Shown here in pieces: positions 26,969 through 35,305 of a DNA stretch of 64,000 nt (positions are counted from its first letter, which is position 1; each line of letters begins with the position of its first letter). The DNA is from Agrobacterium tumefaciens. Lineage in GTDB: Bacteria; Pseudomonadota; Alphaproteobacteria; Rhizobiales; Rhizobiaceae. Under the pieces are notes generated by a model. That model was not told the origin of the DNA, made no database searches, and saw only the letters and a list, made by a program, of their open reading frames with translations. A program made the position numbers and the translations under genes. The stretch covers positions 61,779-125,778 of the forward strand of contig NZ_WJOK01000017.1 in the NCBI RefSeq assembly GCF_009649785.1, in the 5' to 3' direction.

Positions 26969-28957
26969 CTAGAGAACGAGGCGGAACTTTGCGAAACCTT
27001 CGGCGCCGTCGCCGGCATCCTCGATTTTTGCGCCCTTGATGTCAGCCGCGTAATTGCGACCCTTCGGGCCAGTCTCGAAGATGGCGGTCGTATTGGCAAC
27101 TGGGGCGAAGGACCAGTTGGCATCCGCCGACGGGTTAATGGTGCCCTGATCGATGATATAGCGCACGATCACGTCGCGGTTGGTGTCGGGCGCCACGAAG
27201 ATCACCTTGTCGGCGGCGATATCGGGGAATTTTCCGCCGCCGCTTGCACGGTAATTGTTGGTCGCCACCACGAATTTCTGCTCGGGGTCGATCGGCTTGC
27301 CGTCGAATTGCAGGTTGACGATGCGGTTGCTGTCGGGATTGACGGCCTTGCCGTCCTTGTCGAACTTTGCCGGTTTGGAAATGTCGATCTGGTAGGTGAC
27401 ACCGTCGATGACGTCGAAATTATAGGACGGAAAATCCGCGTTTAGGAGCGGCGCATCCTTTGCGCCGGCCTCGACCGTGTTGAACATGCCGGCGGACATT
27501 TCCAGCCAGTTCTTCACCTGCGCACCGTTGATCAGCACCGCCTGCACCGTGTTGGGGTAGAGGTAGAGATCGGCGACGTTCTTGATGGCGATGTCACCGG
27601 CAGGGACATCGGTGTAATAATCCGCACCACCGCGACCGCCAGACTTGAAGGGCGCTGCTGCCGAAAGCACGGGCAGATCCTTATATTGCCCTTCCTTCAG
27701 CATGTCCTTGATGTACCACGTCTGGGCATTGGAGACGATCTGCACGGACGGGTCGTCGGCCACCAGCGCGAAGTAGGAATAGAGTGGCGCCGACGTCTTG
27801 CCGACCGGACGACGCACATAGGCGAGCGCCGCTTCGTGATCTGCCTTGGCGGCGGCTATGACCTCCGGTTTGTCCGTGACATCTGCAACGACCTTGCGAT
27901 TGTCGTCGCGGTGGTAGATCGGCCGGGCCTCCGAGGTGAAATCGACGATCTTCCAGCTTTTGCCGTCCTTTTCGAGCAGAAGGTCAATGAGGCCCATATG
28001 CGAGCCCCAGAAACCGGCCATCACGGCCGGCTTGCCCATCAGCGTACCCTTGACCGCATCCGCACCCTCGATGCCGTCCCATGTCTTTGGACCGGGGAAG
28101 ACCAGATGCTGGTGACCAGTGAAGATGGCGTCAATACCTTCCACGCCCGCCAGATAAAGCGAGGCGTTTTCCATGCGATCGGTCTGGCCCTTGCCATCGA
28201 TGCCGGAATGGGAAAGGGCGATGACGATATCGGCACCTTCTTCCTTCATGACCGGAACCCAGGCTTTAGCCGCCTCGACGATATCGCGCGTCTGGGCCTT
28301 GCCCTCCAGATTCTTGGAATCCCACATCATGATCTGCGGCGGCACGAAACCGATGATACCGACCTTGACCGGGCTGGTTACGCCTGCACCATCGCGGATC
28401 TGTTTCTCGAGGATGACGTAAGGCTTGAAGAACAGCTCATCCTGCTTGGGATCGGAAGCCAGCTGACCCTTGGTGAGGTTGGCGCAGACATAAGGGAAAC
28501 CGGCGCCCGCCAGCGTATTGGACATATAGTCGAGGCCGTAATTGAATTCGTGGTTGCCAAGCGTGCCGCAATCATAGCCAAGGACATTCATGGCGTTGAT
28601 GACGGGATGTTTGTCGCCGGCCTTCATGCCGCGCTCATAGGCTATGTAGTCGCCGAGCGGATTGCCCTGCAGGAAGTCGCCATTGTCCACCAGCATCGAG
28701 TTTCCGGCCTCGGCACGGATGGCGCCGATGATCGAAGCGGTGCGCGCCAGACCCATCGTGTCGTTCGGTTTGTCGGCGTAATAATCATAGGGAAAGACGT
28801 GAACGTGGATGTCAGTCGTTTCCATGATGCGCAGATGCGCCTGGTTGGCTGCGGCGCGCGCGGCGAAGGGATGCAACAGCACCAGAGCCGAAGAGGCGGC
28901 GATGCCACCCAGAAGCGAACGGCGAGTGATGGGGTGGAGAGCGAGAAGCGACGACAT
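26969..28957 (-). CDS. cpdB: 2',3'-cyclic-nucleotide 2'-phosphodiesterase / 3'-nucleotidase
   Basis: A 662-aa periplasmic metallophosphoesterase that salvages nucleotides. A twin-arginine signal (ITRRSLLGG...AARAAA, 11-37) indicates Tat export. Metal-binding motifs METTDIHVHV, DNGDFLQGNPLGDY, GNHEFNYGLDY and GHQH are in order, followed by a 5'-nucleotidase C-terminal domain. Length is that of CpdB. Confidence 0.92.
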   Translation of the reverse strand: MSSLLALHPITRRSLLGGIAASSALVLLHPFAARAAANQAHLRIMETTDIHVHVFPYDYYADKPNDTMGLARTASIIGAIRAEAGNSMLVDNGDFLQGNPLGDYIAYERGMKAGDKHPVINAMNVLGYDCGTLGNHEFNYGLDYMSNTLAGAGFPYVCANLTKGQLASDPKQDELFFKPYVILEKQIRDGAGVTSPVKVGIIGFVPPQIMMWDSKNLEGKAQTRDIVEAAKAWVPVMKEEGADIVIALSHSGIDGKGQTDRMENASLYLAGVEGIDAIFTGHQHLVFPGPKTWDGIEGADAVKGTLMGKPAVMAGFWGSHMGLIDLLLEKDGKSWKIVDFTSEARPIYHRDDNRKVVADVTDKPEVIAAAKADHEAALAYVRRPVGKTSAPLYSYFALVADDPSVQIVSNAQTWYIKDMLKEGQYKDLPVLSAAAPFKSGGRGGADYYTDVPAGDIAIKNVADLYLYPNTVQAVLINGAQVKNWLEMSAGMFNTVEAGAKDAPLLNADFPSYNFDVIDGVTYQIDISKPAKFDKDGKAVNPDSNRIVNLQFDGKPIDPEQKFVVATNNYRASGGGKFPDIAADKVIFVAPDTNRDVIVRYIIDQGTINPSADANWSFAPVANTTAIFETGPKGRNYAADIKGAKIEDAGDGAEGFAKFRLVL

Positions 28958-29042
28958 GGGAACTCCTTCGTATGAAGCTTGCTCTGTCAGGAAAACGACA
29001 AGGTAGAAGCAATCCCCGAGGAGTCCATCATCAAAATGACAA

Positions 29043-29059
29043 GCCCGTGACGGACGGGC
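29043..29059. terminator. short GC hairpin between pilZ-type gene and cpdB
   Basis: A 6-bp stem GCCCGT/ACGGGC with a five-base loop. It lies downstream of the PilZ gene and upstream of cpdB, both on the minus strand. Weak. Confidence 0.35.
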
Positions 29060-29171
29060 CAGTTTTCAACCGTTTGATAAATTTTTTGTCACAAGGTGGC
29101 CGCGCGCGCATGGTGCGCTTCGGGAATGCGCTTTGTCCGGCCTGCGCATTCCCCTTGTCGGAAACGTCTGC

Positions 29172-29507
29172 TTAGCGGGCGAGAGTCGGTTTTACTTCTT
29201 CGTGGAAGAAGCGGAAATAAGACGACAGCTGTGCCAGCGTGTTGGTGGAAAGTTTGAGTTGCAGGCCGAGCCGGTTCATGTGCTGCCATTGCACGACACC
29301 CTCGATGAAACCCAGATCTTCACTCTGCACCTTCACTCGGCTTCCCTTGGCGGCAGCGAAAGGTCCGTCCAGTTCGAGCGCCATGCCGGTGGCGGACAGG
29401 TCCACCACGCGGCCTCGGGTCGACTGGCTGAAATAGTGCACGGTCGCGTAGATCCGGGTCTTGCTACGGGTCGCAGTGCGGGTCGCCATATTGAGGTTGT
29501 TTGTCAT
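29172..29507 (-). CDS. PilZ domain protein (cyclic-di-GMP effector type)
   Basis: 111 aa. The two-part PilZ binding signature is present: RSKTR (14-18) and DLSATG (36-41), matching RxxxR and DxSxxG, so cyclic-di-GMP binding is likely. No other domain. The start is uncertain: ATG at 29507 leaves the neighbouring gene's end (29606) clear, whereas starts at 29546 or 29636 would lengthen it, the last overlapping that gene. Confidence 0.82.
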   Translation of the reverse strand: MTNNLNMATRTATRSKTRIYATVHYFSQSTRGRVVDLSATGMALELDGPFAAAKGSRVKVQSEDLGFIEGVVQWQHMNRLGLQLKLSTNTLAQLSSYFRFFHEEVKPTLAR

Positions 29508-29605
29508 TTCGCTACTCAAATCAATTGTTTCCGATGCTTTCATCATGACGTAGAAAGTTTGAGAGCCGTTTAGCCGTTTGCTTAAAATTGCAAGTAATCG
29601 CGCGA

Positions 29606-30073
29606 TTATGCTTTGTCGATACGGCACTGATAGCAATTGTTGCGGGCGGAGCGCACATGCACATAAGCGACGTCTGCCCGCTCCAGAAGATGCGCTGCGC
29701 GTGAAAGGATTTCGTCCGTCGCCGTCACCGCTCCGGTGCCGTAGACGATGCGGTCGTCAGTGCCATAGCCGCGAACGATATAATCGGGGCTGTTAAGCAT
29801 CGGGGGAAGGGCATCCGTCTGCGGATAGTGCTCACAGGCCTCAGCGTGAAGAAAGACTGGCCCCGTTTCCGCATAGGGCTGGAGCGAAGGGAAGGGCCGG
29901 TAGGCGAGGATCAGCATTCCTTCGCCTTCATTAATCTGGGAAAGGCAATGGCGGCACGGCATGCCGCCTGGAGAAACGGCCTTTTCCGGCGGGTTGCCAT
30001 AGGCGTCGGCGGCTCCCGCCCGGAAAGCTTCAGCTTCCTTAGCCGGCATTGCTGTAAAGACGAGATCGGTCAT
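29606..30073 (-). CDS. DUF1203 family protein
   Basis: 155 aa of the DUF1203 family, function unknown. It shows PCRHCLSQINEGEGMLILAYRPF and GPVFLHAEACEHY, the family's conserved Cys/His-bearing segments. ATG at 30073 has AAGGACC upstream. It is divergent from the DUF4344-like gene. Confidence 0.82.
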   Translation of the reverse strand: MTDLVFTAMPAKEAEAFRAGAADAYGNPPEKAVSPGGMPCRHCLSQINEGEGMLILAYRPFPSLQPYAETGPVFLHAEACEHYPQTDALPPMLNSPDYIVRGYGTDDRIVYGTGAVTATDEILSRAAHLLERADVAYVHVRSARNNCYQCRIDKA

Positions 30074-30235
30074 GGCGAGGTCCTTCTGTTGGGATCGGCG
30101 TTGCTTCTTTGCAGCTATGATCCCGAAACAGACCTCTATCCACCCGATTCTTGACGGGTGATGCAACCAGCCCATTGCGTGACTCGTTAGCATCGGGAAT
30201 CAGTGGCGCTCCTCGATCCCGGAAGGTCTGATTTT

Positions 30236-31120
30236 ATGTTCCGTCGTTTTCTGGCCGCCGTTCCGCTGGCTTTCGTTTCTTTGACGGTTCCGATCGACAC
30301 GCAGGCGCAGGTCGCCTCCGGTCTCGATGGCCTGTCCGACGATCAGCTCCAGCAAGCGGTCAATTTCGTCATCGGCAATGCGATCTTCTCGCTTTATCAC
30401 GAAGGTGCACGCATGCTGATCTCGGATTTCGGCGCGCCGGAGACCGGCAGCGCGCAAGCACCTGCCGATCAGCTGGCGGGCACGCTCATCCTTCAGGCCA
30501 ACGAGGAATGGCTTGATACCGCACTCGTCAACGCTACCGACAGCTGGTATCTGGCGCGCGAGACGGAGGCTTTGCCCCAGCACGAAGCACCGGTGTTTTC
30601 GGCACTTGTTCCCGACAGGAGCCGCGATCGCAACATGGCCTGCCTGATGGTCGGCCGCGACAAAGACGGCTATGGTGATCTTGCCACCATGATGGGGCTC
30701 GCCAATGACGAATTTGCCAAATGTGGCGCCGCCTATCCGCGTATCGCATCGGCGTGGGAAGATTTTCTGACGCCCCACCGCGCGCAGACACCATCCAGAT
30801 TTACCGTTAGCTACGTGCCGCCGCGCGATCCTGAGCTGGAACCTTACGCCATCATGGTCAAGGAATCGAAGGTTCTCGATCTTATCAGCCGCAGTTTCGG
30901 CGTTTACGGCTTGAAAGGCGAGGTCAAGTTGACGGCGAAGTCCTGCGGGCGTCCCGATGTCTACTGGTCGGCCGAAAAACGTGAGATCACCTATTGCTAC
31001 GAGCTGGGTAAATTCCAGGCGGAGCTGATTGCCGATCATCTCCTCAACAGCGTTACCGAAGACAAAGGTTCCGCCGGCGGGCATACCCCGACGGCCGTTA
31101 CTCTGGAAAGAGAAATCTGA
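30236..31120 (+). CDS. secreted DUF4344-like protein with degenerate metallopeptidase motif
   Basis: 294 aa with a signal peptide (cleavage near AQA, residue 25). It resembles DUF4344 (putative metallopeptidases): NFVIGNAIFSLYHEGARMLISDFG followed by ADQLAG (segments about 43-83). Where the family has HExxH, this protein has HEGAR (55-59): the second His is replaced by Arg, so zinc hydrolysis is doubtful. ATG at 30236 has GGAAGG nine bases upstream. Confidence 0.65.
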   Translation: MFRRFLAAVPLAFVSLTVPIDTQAQVASGLDGLSDDQLQQAVNFVIGNAIFSLYHEGARMLISDFGAPETGSAQAPADQLAGTLILQANEEWLDTALVNATDSWYLARETEALPQHEAPVFSALVPDRSRDRNMACLMVGRDKDGYGDLATMMGLANDEFAKCGAAYPRIASAWEDFLTPHRAQTPSRFTVSYVPPRDPELEPYAIMVKESKVLDLISRSFGVYGLKGEVKLTAKSCGRPDVYWSAEKREITYCYELGKFQAELIADHLLNSVTEDKGSAGGHTPTAVTLEREI

Positions 31121-31174
31121 GGCCAGTTACCGGATGCACGGCAACCTGTCCTCTTGAAACGGGAGGATATTGCC

Positions 31175-31819
31175 ATGCCGAAGGTTGTCGTTCGAAATTT
31201 CGCCATTTCGATTGACGGATACGGTGCCGGGCCGGATCAAAGTCTTCAGAACCCGCTGGGTGTGAATGGCGAAACGCTGCATCAATGGGCGTTCAAGACT
31301 CGTACCTTTCACCGCATGTTCGGCAAGCAAGGCGGCTCGACCGGCACGGACGAGCAGTTTTCCGAGAAGAGTTTCGAAAATATCGGCGCCTGGATCTTGG
31401 GCCGCAACATGTTCGGCCCTATCCGCGGTGCCTGGCCGGATGAACACTGGAAGGGCTGGTGGGGGGAAGAGCCGCCTTATCACGTGCCGGTTTTCGTGCT
31501 GACGCACCATGCGCGCGCCTCCTTTGCGATGAAGGGCGGCACCGTGTTTCATTTCGTCAACACGGGCATCAAGGCCGCCCTCGACATGGCGTTGGAGGCG
31601 GCAAATGGCAGGGACGTCCGGATCGGCGGCGGCGTTTCGACCATTCGGCAATATATGGCCGGAAGCAGGATCGACGAACTGCATCTGGCGCTGGCCCCGG
31701 TCTTTCTCGGCAAGGGCGAAAACCTCTTCGAGGGGCTGGATTTGCGTGCGCTTGGTTATCGCTGCACCGGGACCTCGGCGGGTGAGGGCGCGACCCATTT
31801 GATTATCGATAAAGCCTGA
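31175..31819 (+). CDS. dihydrofolate reductase family protein (RibD C-terminal type)
   Basis: 214 aa of the RibD_C/DHFR-like fold: VVRNFAISIDGYGAG at the N-terminus, ILGRNMFGP, and the NADPH-site-like IGGGVSTIRQYMAG, ending LALAPVFLGKGENLF. These stand-alone proteins are NAD(P)H reductases of unknown substrate. GGGAGG precedes ATG 31175. Confidence 0.82.
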   Translation: MPKVVVRNFAISIDGYGAGPDQSLQNPLGVNGETLHQWAFKTRTFHRMFGKQGGSTGTDEQFSEKSFENIGAWILGRNMFGPIRGAWPDEHWKGWWGEEPPYHVPVFVLTHHARASFAMKGGTVFHFVNTGIKAALDMALEAANGRDVRIGGGVSTIRQYMAGSRIDELHLALAPVFLGKGENLFEGLDLRALGYRCTGTSAGEGATHLIIDKA

Positions 31820-31860
31820 GTCGCAAACTACACAATGGTTTCATGTGCGGTGGCCTCCCA

Positions 31861-31897
31861 CTCCCTCATTCCTGTGACAAGCACAGGAATGAGGGAG
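31861..31897. repeat. perfect 16-bp stem palindrome between convergent genes
   Basis: CTCCCTCATTCCTGTG, five-base loop ACAAG, then its exact reverse complement. It lies between the convergent DHFR-like and SseA genes and could be a bidirectional terminator, but it lacks a T tract. It resembles a repeated intergenic palindrome family. Confidence 0.6.
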
Positions 31898-31957
31898 GAG
31901 TAGTCGGATCTGCTCTATAGTCGGGGAATAGCGCGGGCCATCCCCGACGTGACGAAC

Positions 31958-33379
31958 TCAGTTGCGCAGCGAGATTTCCAGAAGCTCCGTATCGGACAGC
32001 GGCTCTACCCAGGCCTCATAGGTACCAACAGGCGAAAATCCCATCATCTGGTAGAGTTGCAGCGCGCGGGGATGGTCAAGCGTGTTGGTGGTCACCGTCA
32101 CGCGCTTCGGATTGTCCTGCCAGGCGGCGTAGAGCGCCTGCAACAGGAACCACTTGCCGACGCCAGCACCGATCGCCTCTTCGAGAAGCCCGAAATAGGA
32201 AAGCTCGGTTACCTCGTCGCTTGCCTTGTTCAGCTCGAAGAAACCGGCGGGTGCACCGTTCATATAAAGGACGGTAACGCTGTTCTTCGGGTCCTTGAGG
32301 ACGGCGGACAGTTCCGCATCGCTCATGCGCATGCGTTTCTGCCAGTGCCAACGTTTTCCCACCCGCCAGTACATGTAGCGGTAGAAGTGCAAGGGAATAT
32401 CGGTGACCCGCATCAGTGCCGTCTGGATGTTGACGGGGATAGCAAGGCTGACCTTCGGCGGCGCCGTCATTTCAAGCTGCGTGACATGCGCCTTCAACGG
32501 CCCATGTGACACCACGGGAAGAGGTTCGGCAGGGCCGGTGACAACAGGCGTGTCTTCCAGTCCACCCCATTCCGACCACGAACCGTCATAGAGCGAATTA
32601 TCTTGGTGGCCGAGCGATTCCAGCGCCAGCGTAATGACGGCGGCGGTAACGCCCGAGCCGCAGCTCGTCACCACCGGCTTGCCAAGATCGATACCGGCAT
32701 CCGCCACCATCTTGCGGATGGCGGTGAGGTCCTTGAAGTGGCCGTTCTCGGAAAATGCGGTGGCGGGCAGGCTGCGAGCACCAGGCATATGGCCCGAACG
32801 CATGCCGGCACGCGGCTCGGCCTCGTCGCCGGTGAAACGTCCCGCGCCGCGGGCATCGGCAATCTGCTTTTCGCCACTGTCAACGATGCCGCGCATGGTC
32901 GATAGCGAGGTCACGCGCTTTTCGTTGAAATCGGGTGTGAAGGTGGCAGGCTCGATTTCCGGCGTGCCGGTTTCTAGCGGCCGGCCTTCGCGCTTCCAGC
33001 CGTCAAGACCGCCATCCAGCACGTAGGCCTTGCGCACACCCATCACCCGCAGCATCCACCACACGCGCGGTGCGGAAAAGAAACCGGGGCCGTCATAGAC
33101 CACGATGGTATCGGTGTCGCTGAGGCCAAGCTCTCCCGCCTGTTCCGCAAAGAACTCCGGCGAGGGCAGGGAATGCGGCAATCCGGTTGCATGATCGGCG
33201 ATCTTGTCCTGATCGAAGAACACGGCACCGGGCAGGTGACCCGCCGCAAATTCTTCCGCACCGTTGCGTTTATGCGCCGGCAGATACCACGAGGCATCAA
33301 CGAGACGAAACCCGGCCGTGCCGAGCTGCTTTTCTACCCAGTCCGCCGAAACGACGAAACGGCTCTTATCCGTGCTCAC
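31958..33379 (-). CDS. sseA: fusion: 3-mercaptopyruvate sulfurtransferase + GNAT acetyltransferase
   Basis: 473 aa. Residues 1-285 are two rhodanese domains of the SseA type, with catalytic Cys240 in SCGSGVTA; the enzyme transfers sulfur from 3-mercaptopyruvate. Residues from about 300 to 473 are a separate GNAT domain (FFELNKA...ELSYFGLLEEAIGAGVGKWFLL, then TNTLDHPRALQLYQMMGF). No stop or frameshift separates them. SseA proteins are normally about 285 aa, so this is a real fusion. GTG start with AGGAGAG upstream. alaX and cysteine synthase genes lie just upstream on the same strand. Confidence 0.88.
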   Translation of the reverse strand: MSTDKSRFVVSADWVEKQLGTAGFRLVDASWYLPAHKRNGAEEFAAGHLPGAVFFDQDKIADHATGLPHSLPSPEFFAEQAGELGLSDTDTIVVYDGPGFFSAPRVWWMLRVMGVRKAYVLDGGLDGWKREGRPLETGTPEIEPATFTPDFNEKRVTSLSTMRGIVDSGEKQIADARGAGRFTGDEAEPRAGMRSGHMPGARSLPATAFSENGHFKDLTAIRKMVADAGIDLGKPVVTSCGSGVTAAVITLALESLGHQDNSLYDGSWSEWGGLEDTPVVTGPAEPLPVVSHGPLKAHVTQLEMTAPPKVSLAIPVNIQTALMRVTDIPLHFYRYMYWRVGKRWHWQKRMRMSDAELSAVLKDPKNSVTVLYMNGAPAGFFELNKASDEVTELSYFGLLEEAIGAGVGKWFLLQALYAAWQDNPKRVTVTTNTLDHPRALQLYQMMGFSPVGTYEAWVEPLSDTELLEISLRN

Positions 33380-33395
33380 GATGTCTCTCCTGATT

Positions 33396-34133
33396 TCAGG
33401 CAGCAGCTTCAGGCGTGCCGAAACGAATGCGGAACCGCCTGTTCTCCTTGCCCTTCTTTTCTATCTTGGCAATGTGAATATCGCCCACTTCCTGCGTTTC
33501 GGAAACATGGGTGCCGCCGCAGGGCTGGCTGTCGATGGTAGAGTTTTCGCCGATGCAGACAAGGCTGACCCGGCCAAGGCCGATTGGCGGGCGCACATTC
33601 TTGGATTTGACGATGCCCGGATTGGCCTGAAGTTCTTCGTCGGTAATCCATTGCAGGAAAACGGGATGGTTGGCTTTCACCAGTTCCATCAGCTTTGCCG
33701 TCACTTCATCCTTGTCGATGGTTTCCGACATGTCGAAATCGACGCGCGATTCGTCTTCGCCGACGGCAGCACCGGTGATCGGCCACTGGCAGACGACGGA
33801 TAGCAGATGGCAGGCCGTGTGCATGCGCATCAGCTTGTAACGGCGCGGCCAGTCTACGTGCAGGGTCAGTTTTTCACCGACCTCGGGGGAGGGCTGACCT
33901 TCCAGCGGCACATGGATGATAACGCTCTTGTCGGCGCCATTTTTGGTAATGCCGAGTTCGATGCGCGAACCATCGGCCCGCTCGAGAAAGCCGCTGTCGC
34001 CCGGCTGGCCGCCGGACGTGGCGTAAAAGCAGGTCTGGTCGAGCTCGATGCCGCCATCCTCATGCACCGCCGTGACGATCGCTTCTGCGGTGGAAAGATA
34101 AAAATCGTCACGGAACAGGGCATTCACAGGCAT
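33396..34133 (-). CDS. alaX: alanyl-tRNA editing protein AlaX
   Basis: A 245-aa free-standing editing domain that hydrolyses Ser- or Gly-tRNA(Ala). Zinc ligands are in HTACH and the CGGTHV motif, both intact. The N-terminal barrel contains TCFYATSGGQPGD. It is 12 bases from the cysteine synthase gene upstream and 16 from sseA downstream, suggesting one minus-strand operon. Confidence 0.92.
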   Translation of the reverse strand: MPVNALFRDDFYLSTAEAIVTAVHEDGGIELDQTCFYATSGGQPGDSGFLERADGSRIELGITKNGADKSVIIHVPLEGQPSPEVGEKLTLHVDWPRRYKLMRMHTACHLLSVVCQWPITGAAVGEDESRVDFDMSETIDKDEVTAKLMELVKANHPVFLQWITDEELQANPGIVKSKNVRPPIGLGRVSLVCIGENSTIDSQPCGGTHVSETQEVGDIHIAKIEKKGKENRRFRIRFGTPEAAA

Positions 34134-34145
34134 TTCGGCATGTCC

Positions 34146-35183
34146 TCAAACGGTTTCGTACGGAACCGCAATCTCGCTTTTCGTTGCCAGCCACTGGGGA
34201 ACCGGAAGCCCCTTAGAGCGCAGGAAATCCGGATTGAACAGCTTCGACTGATAACGATTACCGTAGTCGCAAAGTATCGTCACGATTGTATGCCCCGGAC
34301 CAAGCTCGCGGGCAAGGCGGATTGCGCCGGCAATGTTGATGCCGGAGGAGCCACCGAGGCAAAGACCCTCTTTCGTGACCAGATCGAACAGCACCGGCAG
34401 GGCTTCCGCATCCGAAATACGATAGGAGAAATCCGGCGCGAAGCCTTCCAGATTGGCGGTGATGCGCCCCTGTCCGATGCCCTCGGTGATAGAGGAGCCT
34501 TCCGACTTCAGGACGCCATGCTTGTAAAATTCGTAGAGGGCGGCGCCCTCAGGGTCGGCAAGGCCGATCTTGATGTCGGGATTGAAATCGCGCAGGCCGT
34601 CAGCGACGCCCGCAAGCGTTCCGCCGGAACCGACGGAGCAAATGAAACCATCGACCTTGCCGTCCGTCTGGTCCCATATTTCCGGTGCCGTTGTCTCAAT
34701 ATGGGCCTGACGGTTGGCGATGTTGTCGAACTGGTTGGCCCAGATCGCGCCGTTTTCATCCGTCGCGGCCAGCTGTTTTGCCAGGCGGCCGGAAACCTTC
34801 ACATAATTGTTCGGGTTGGAATAGGGTGCTGCCGGAACCTCGACCAGCTTTGCGCCGAGAAGCTTCAGCGCATCCTTCTTTTCCTGGCTTTGCGTCTCGG
34901 GAATGACAATGACAGTCTTGTAGCCGAGCGCATTGGCCACCAGCGACAGGCCGATGCCGGTATTGCCTGCCGTGCCTTCCACGATGGTGCCGCCCGGCCG
35001 CAGCTGTCCGCGCCGTTCCGCATCGCGGATGATGTAAAGCGCGGCGCGATCTTTCACCGATTGGCCGGGATTGAGAAACTCCGCCTTGCCGAGGATTTCA
35101 CACCCCGTCGCTTCAGAGGCAGCTTTCAGACGGATAAGCGGCGTGTTGCCGATAGCACTGAGCGCAGAGGGATGAATGGTCAT
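34146..35183 (-). CDS. cysK: cysteine synthase (O-acetylserine sulfhydrylase)
   Basis: A 345-aa PLP enzyme. Lys44 in NPGQSVKDRAAL binds PLP; GTAGNTGIGL and the phosphate loop GSGGTLAG follow. It makes cysteine from O-acetylserine and sulfide. It is first in a sulfur-themed group with alaX and sseA-GNAT. Confidence 0.9.
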   Translation of the reverse strand: MTIHPSALSAIGNTPLIRLKAASEATGCEILGKAEFLNPGQSVKDRAALYIIRDAERRGQLRPGGTIVEGTAGNTGIGLSLVANALGYKTVIVIPETQSQEKKDALKLLGAKLVEVPAAPYSNPNNYVKVSGRLAKQLAATDENGAIWANQFDNIANRQAHIETTAPEIWDQTDGKVDGFICSVGSGGTLAGVADGLRDFNPDIKIGLADPEGAALYEFYKHGVLKSEGSSITEGIGQGRITANLEGFAPDFSYRISDAEALPVLFDLVTKEGLCLGGSSGINIAGAIRLARELGPGHTIVTILCDYGNRYQSKLFNPDFLRSKGLPVPQWLATKSEIAVPYETV

Positions 35184-35305
35184 GATTGAGCCTTCTTGTC
35201 TGAGCGGAAATTAGGTGCCGTTATGTCCCGTTACAACCGCCTCAAGGCAAGAAATTATCTTCCCGCCTTAGGCTTCGCCACGCAAAATTTTGCCGATACC
35301 CAATT

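Noticed and set aside
27686..28975. 429-codon plus-strand frame
   Set aside because: Antisense to cpdB, whose metal-binding motifs are all present.
33807..35189. 460-codon plus-strand frame
   Set aside because: Antisense to alaX and cysteine synthase; no recognisable protein features.
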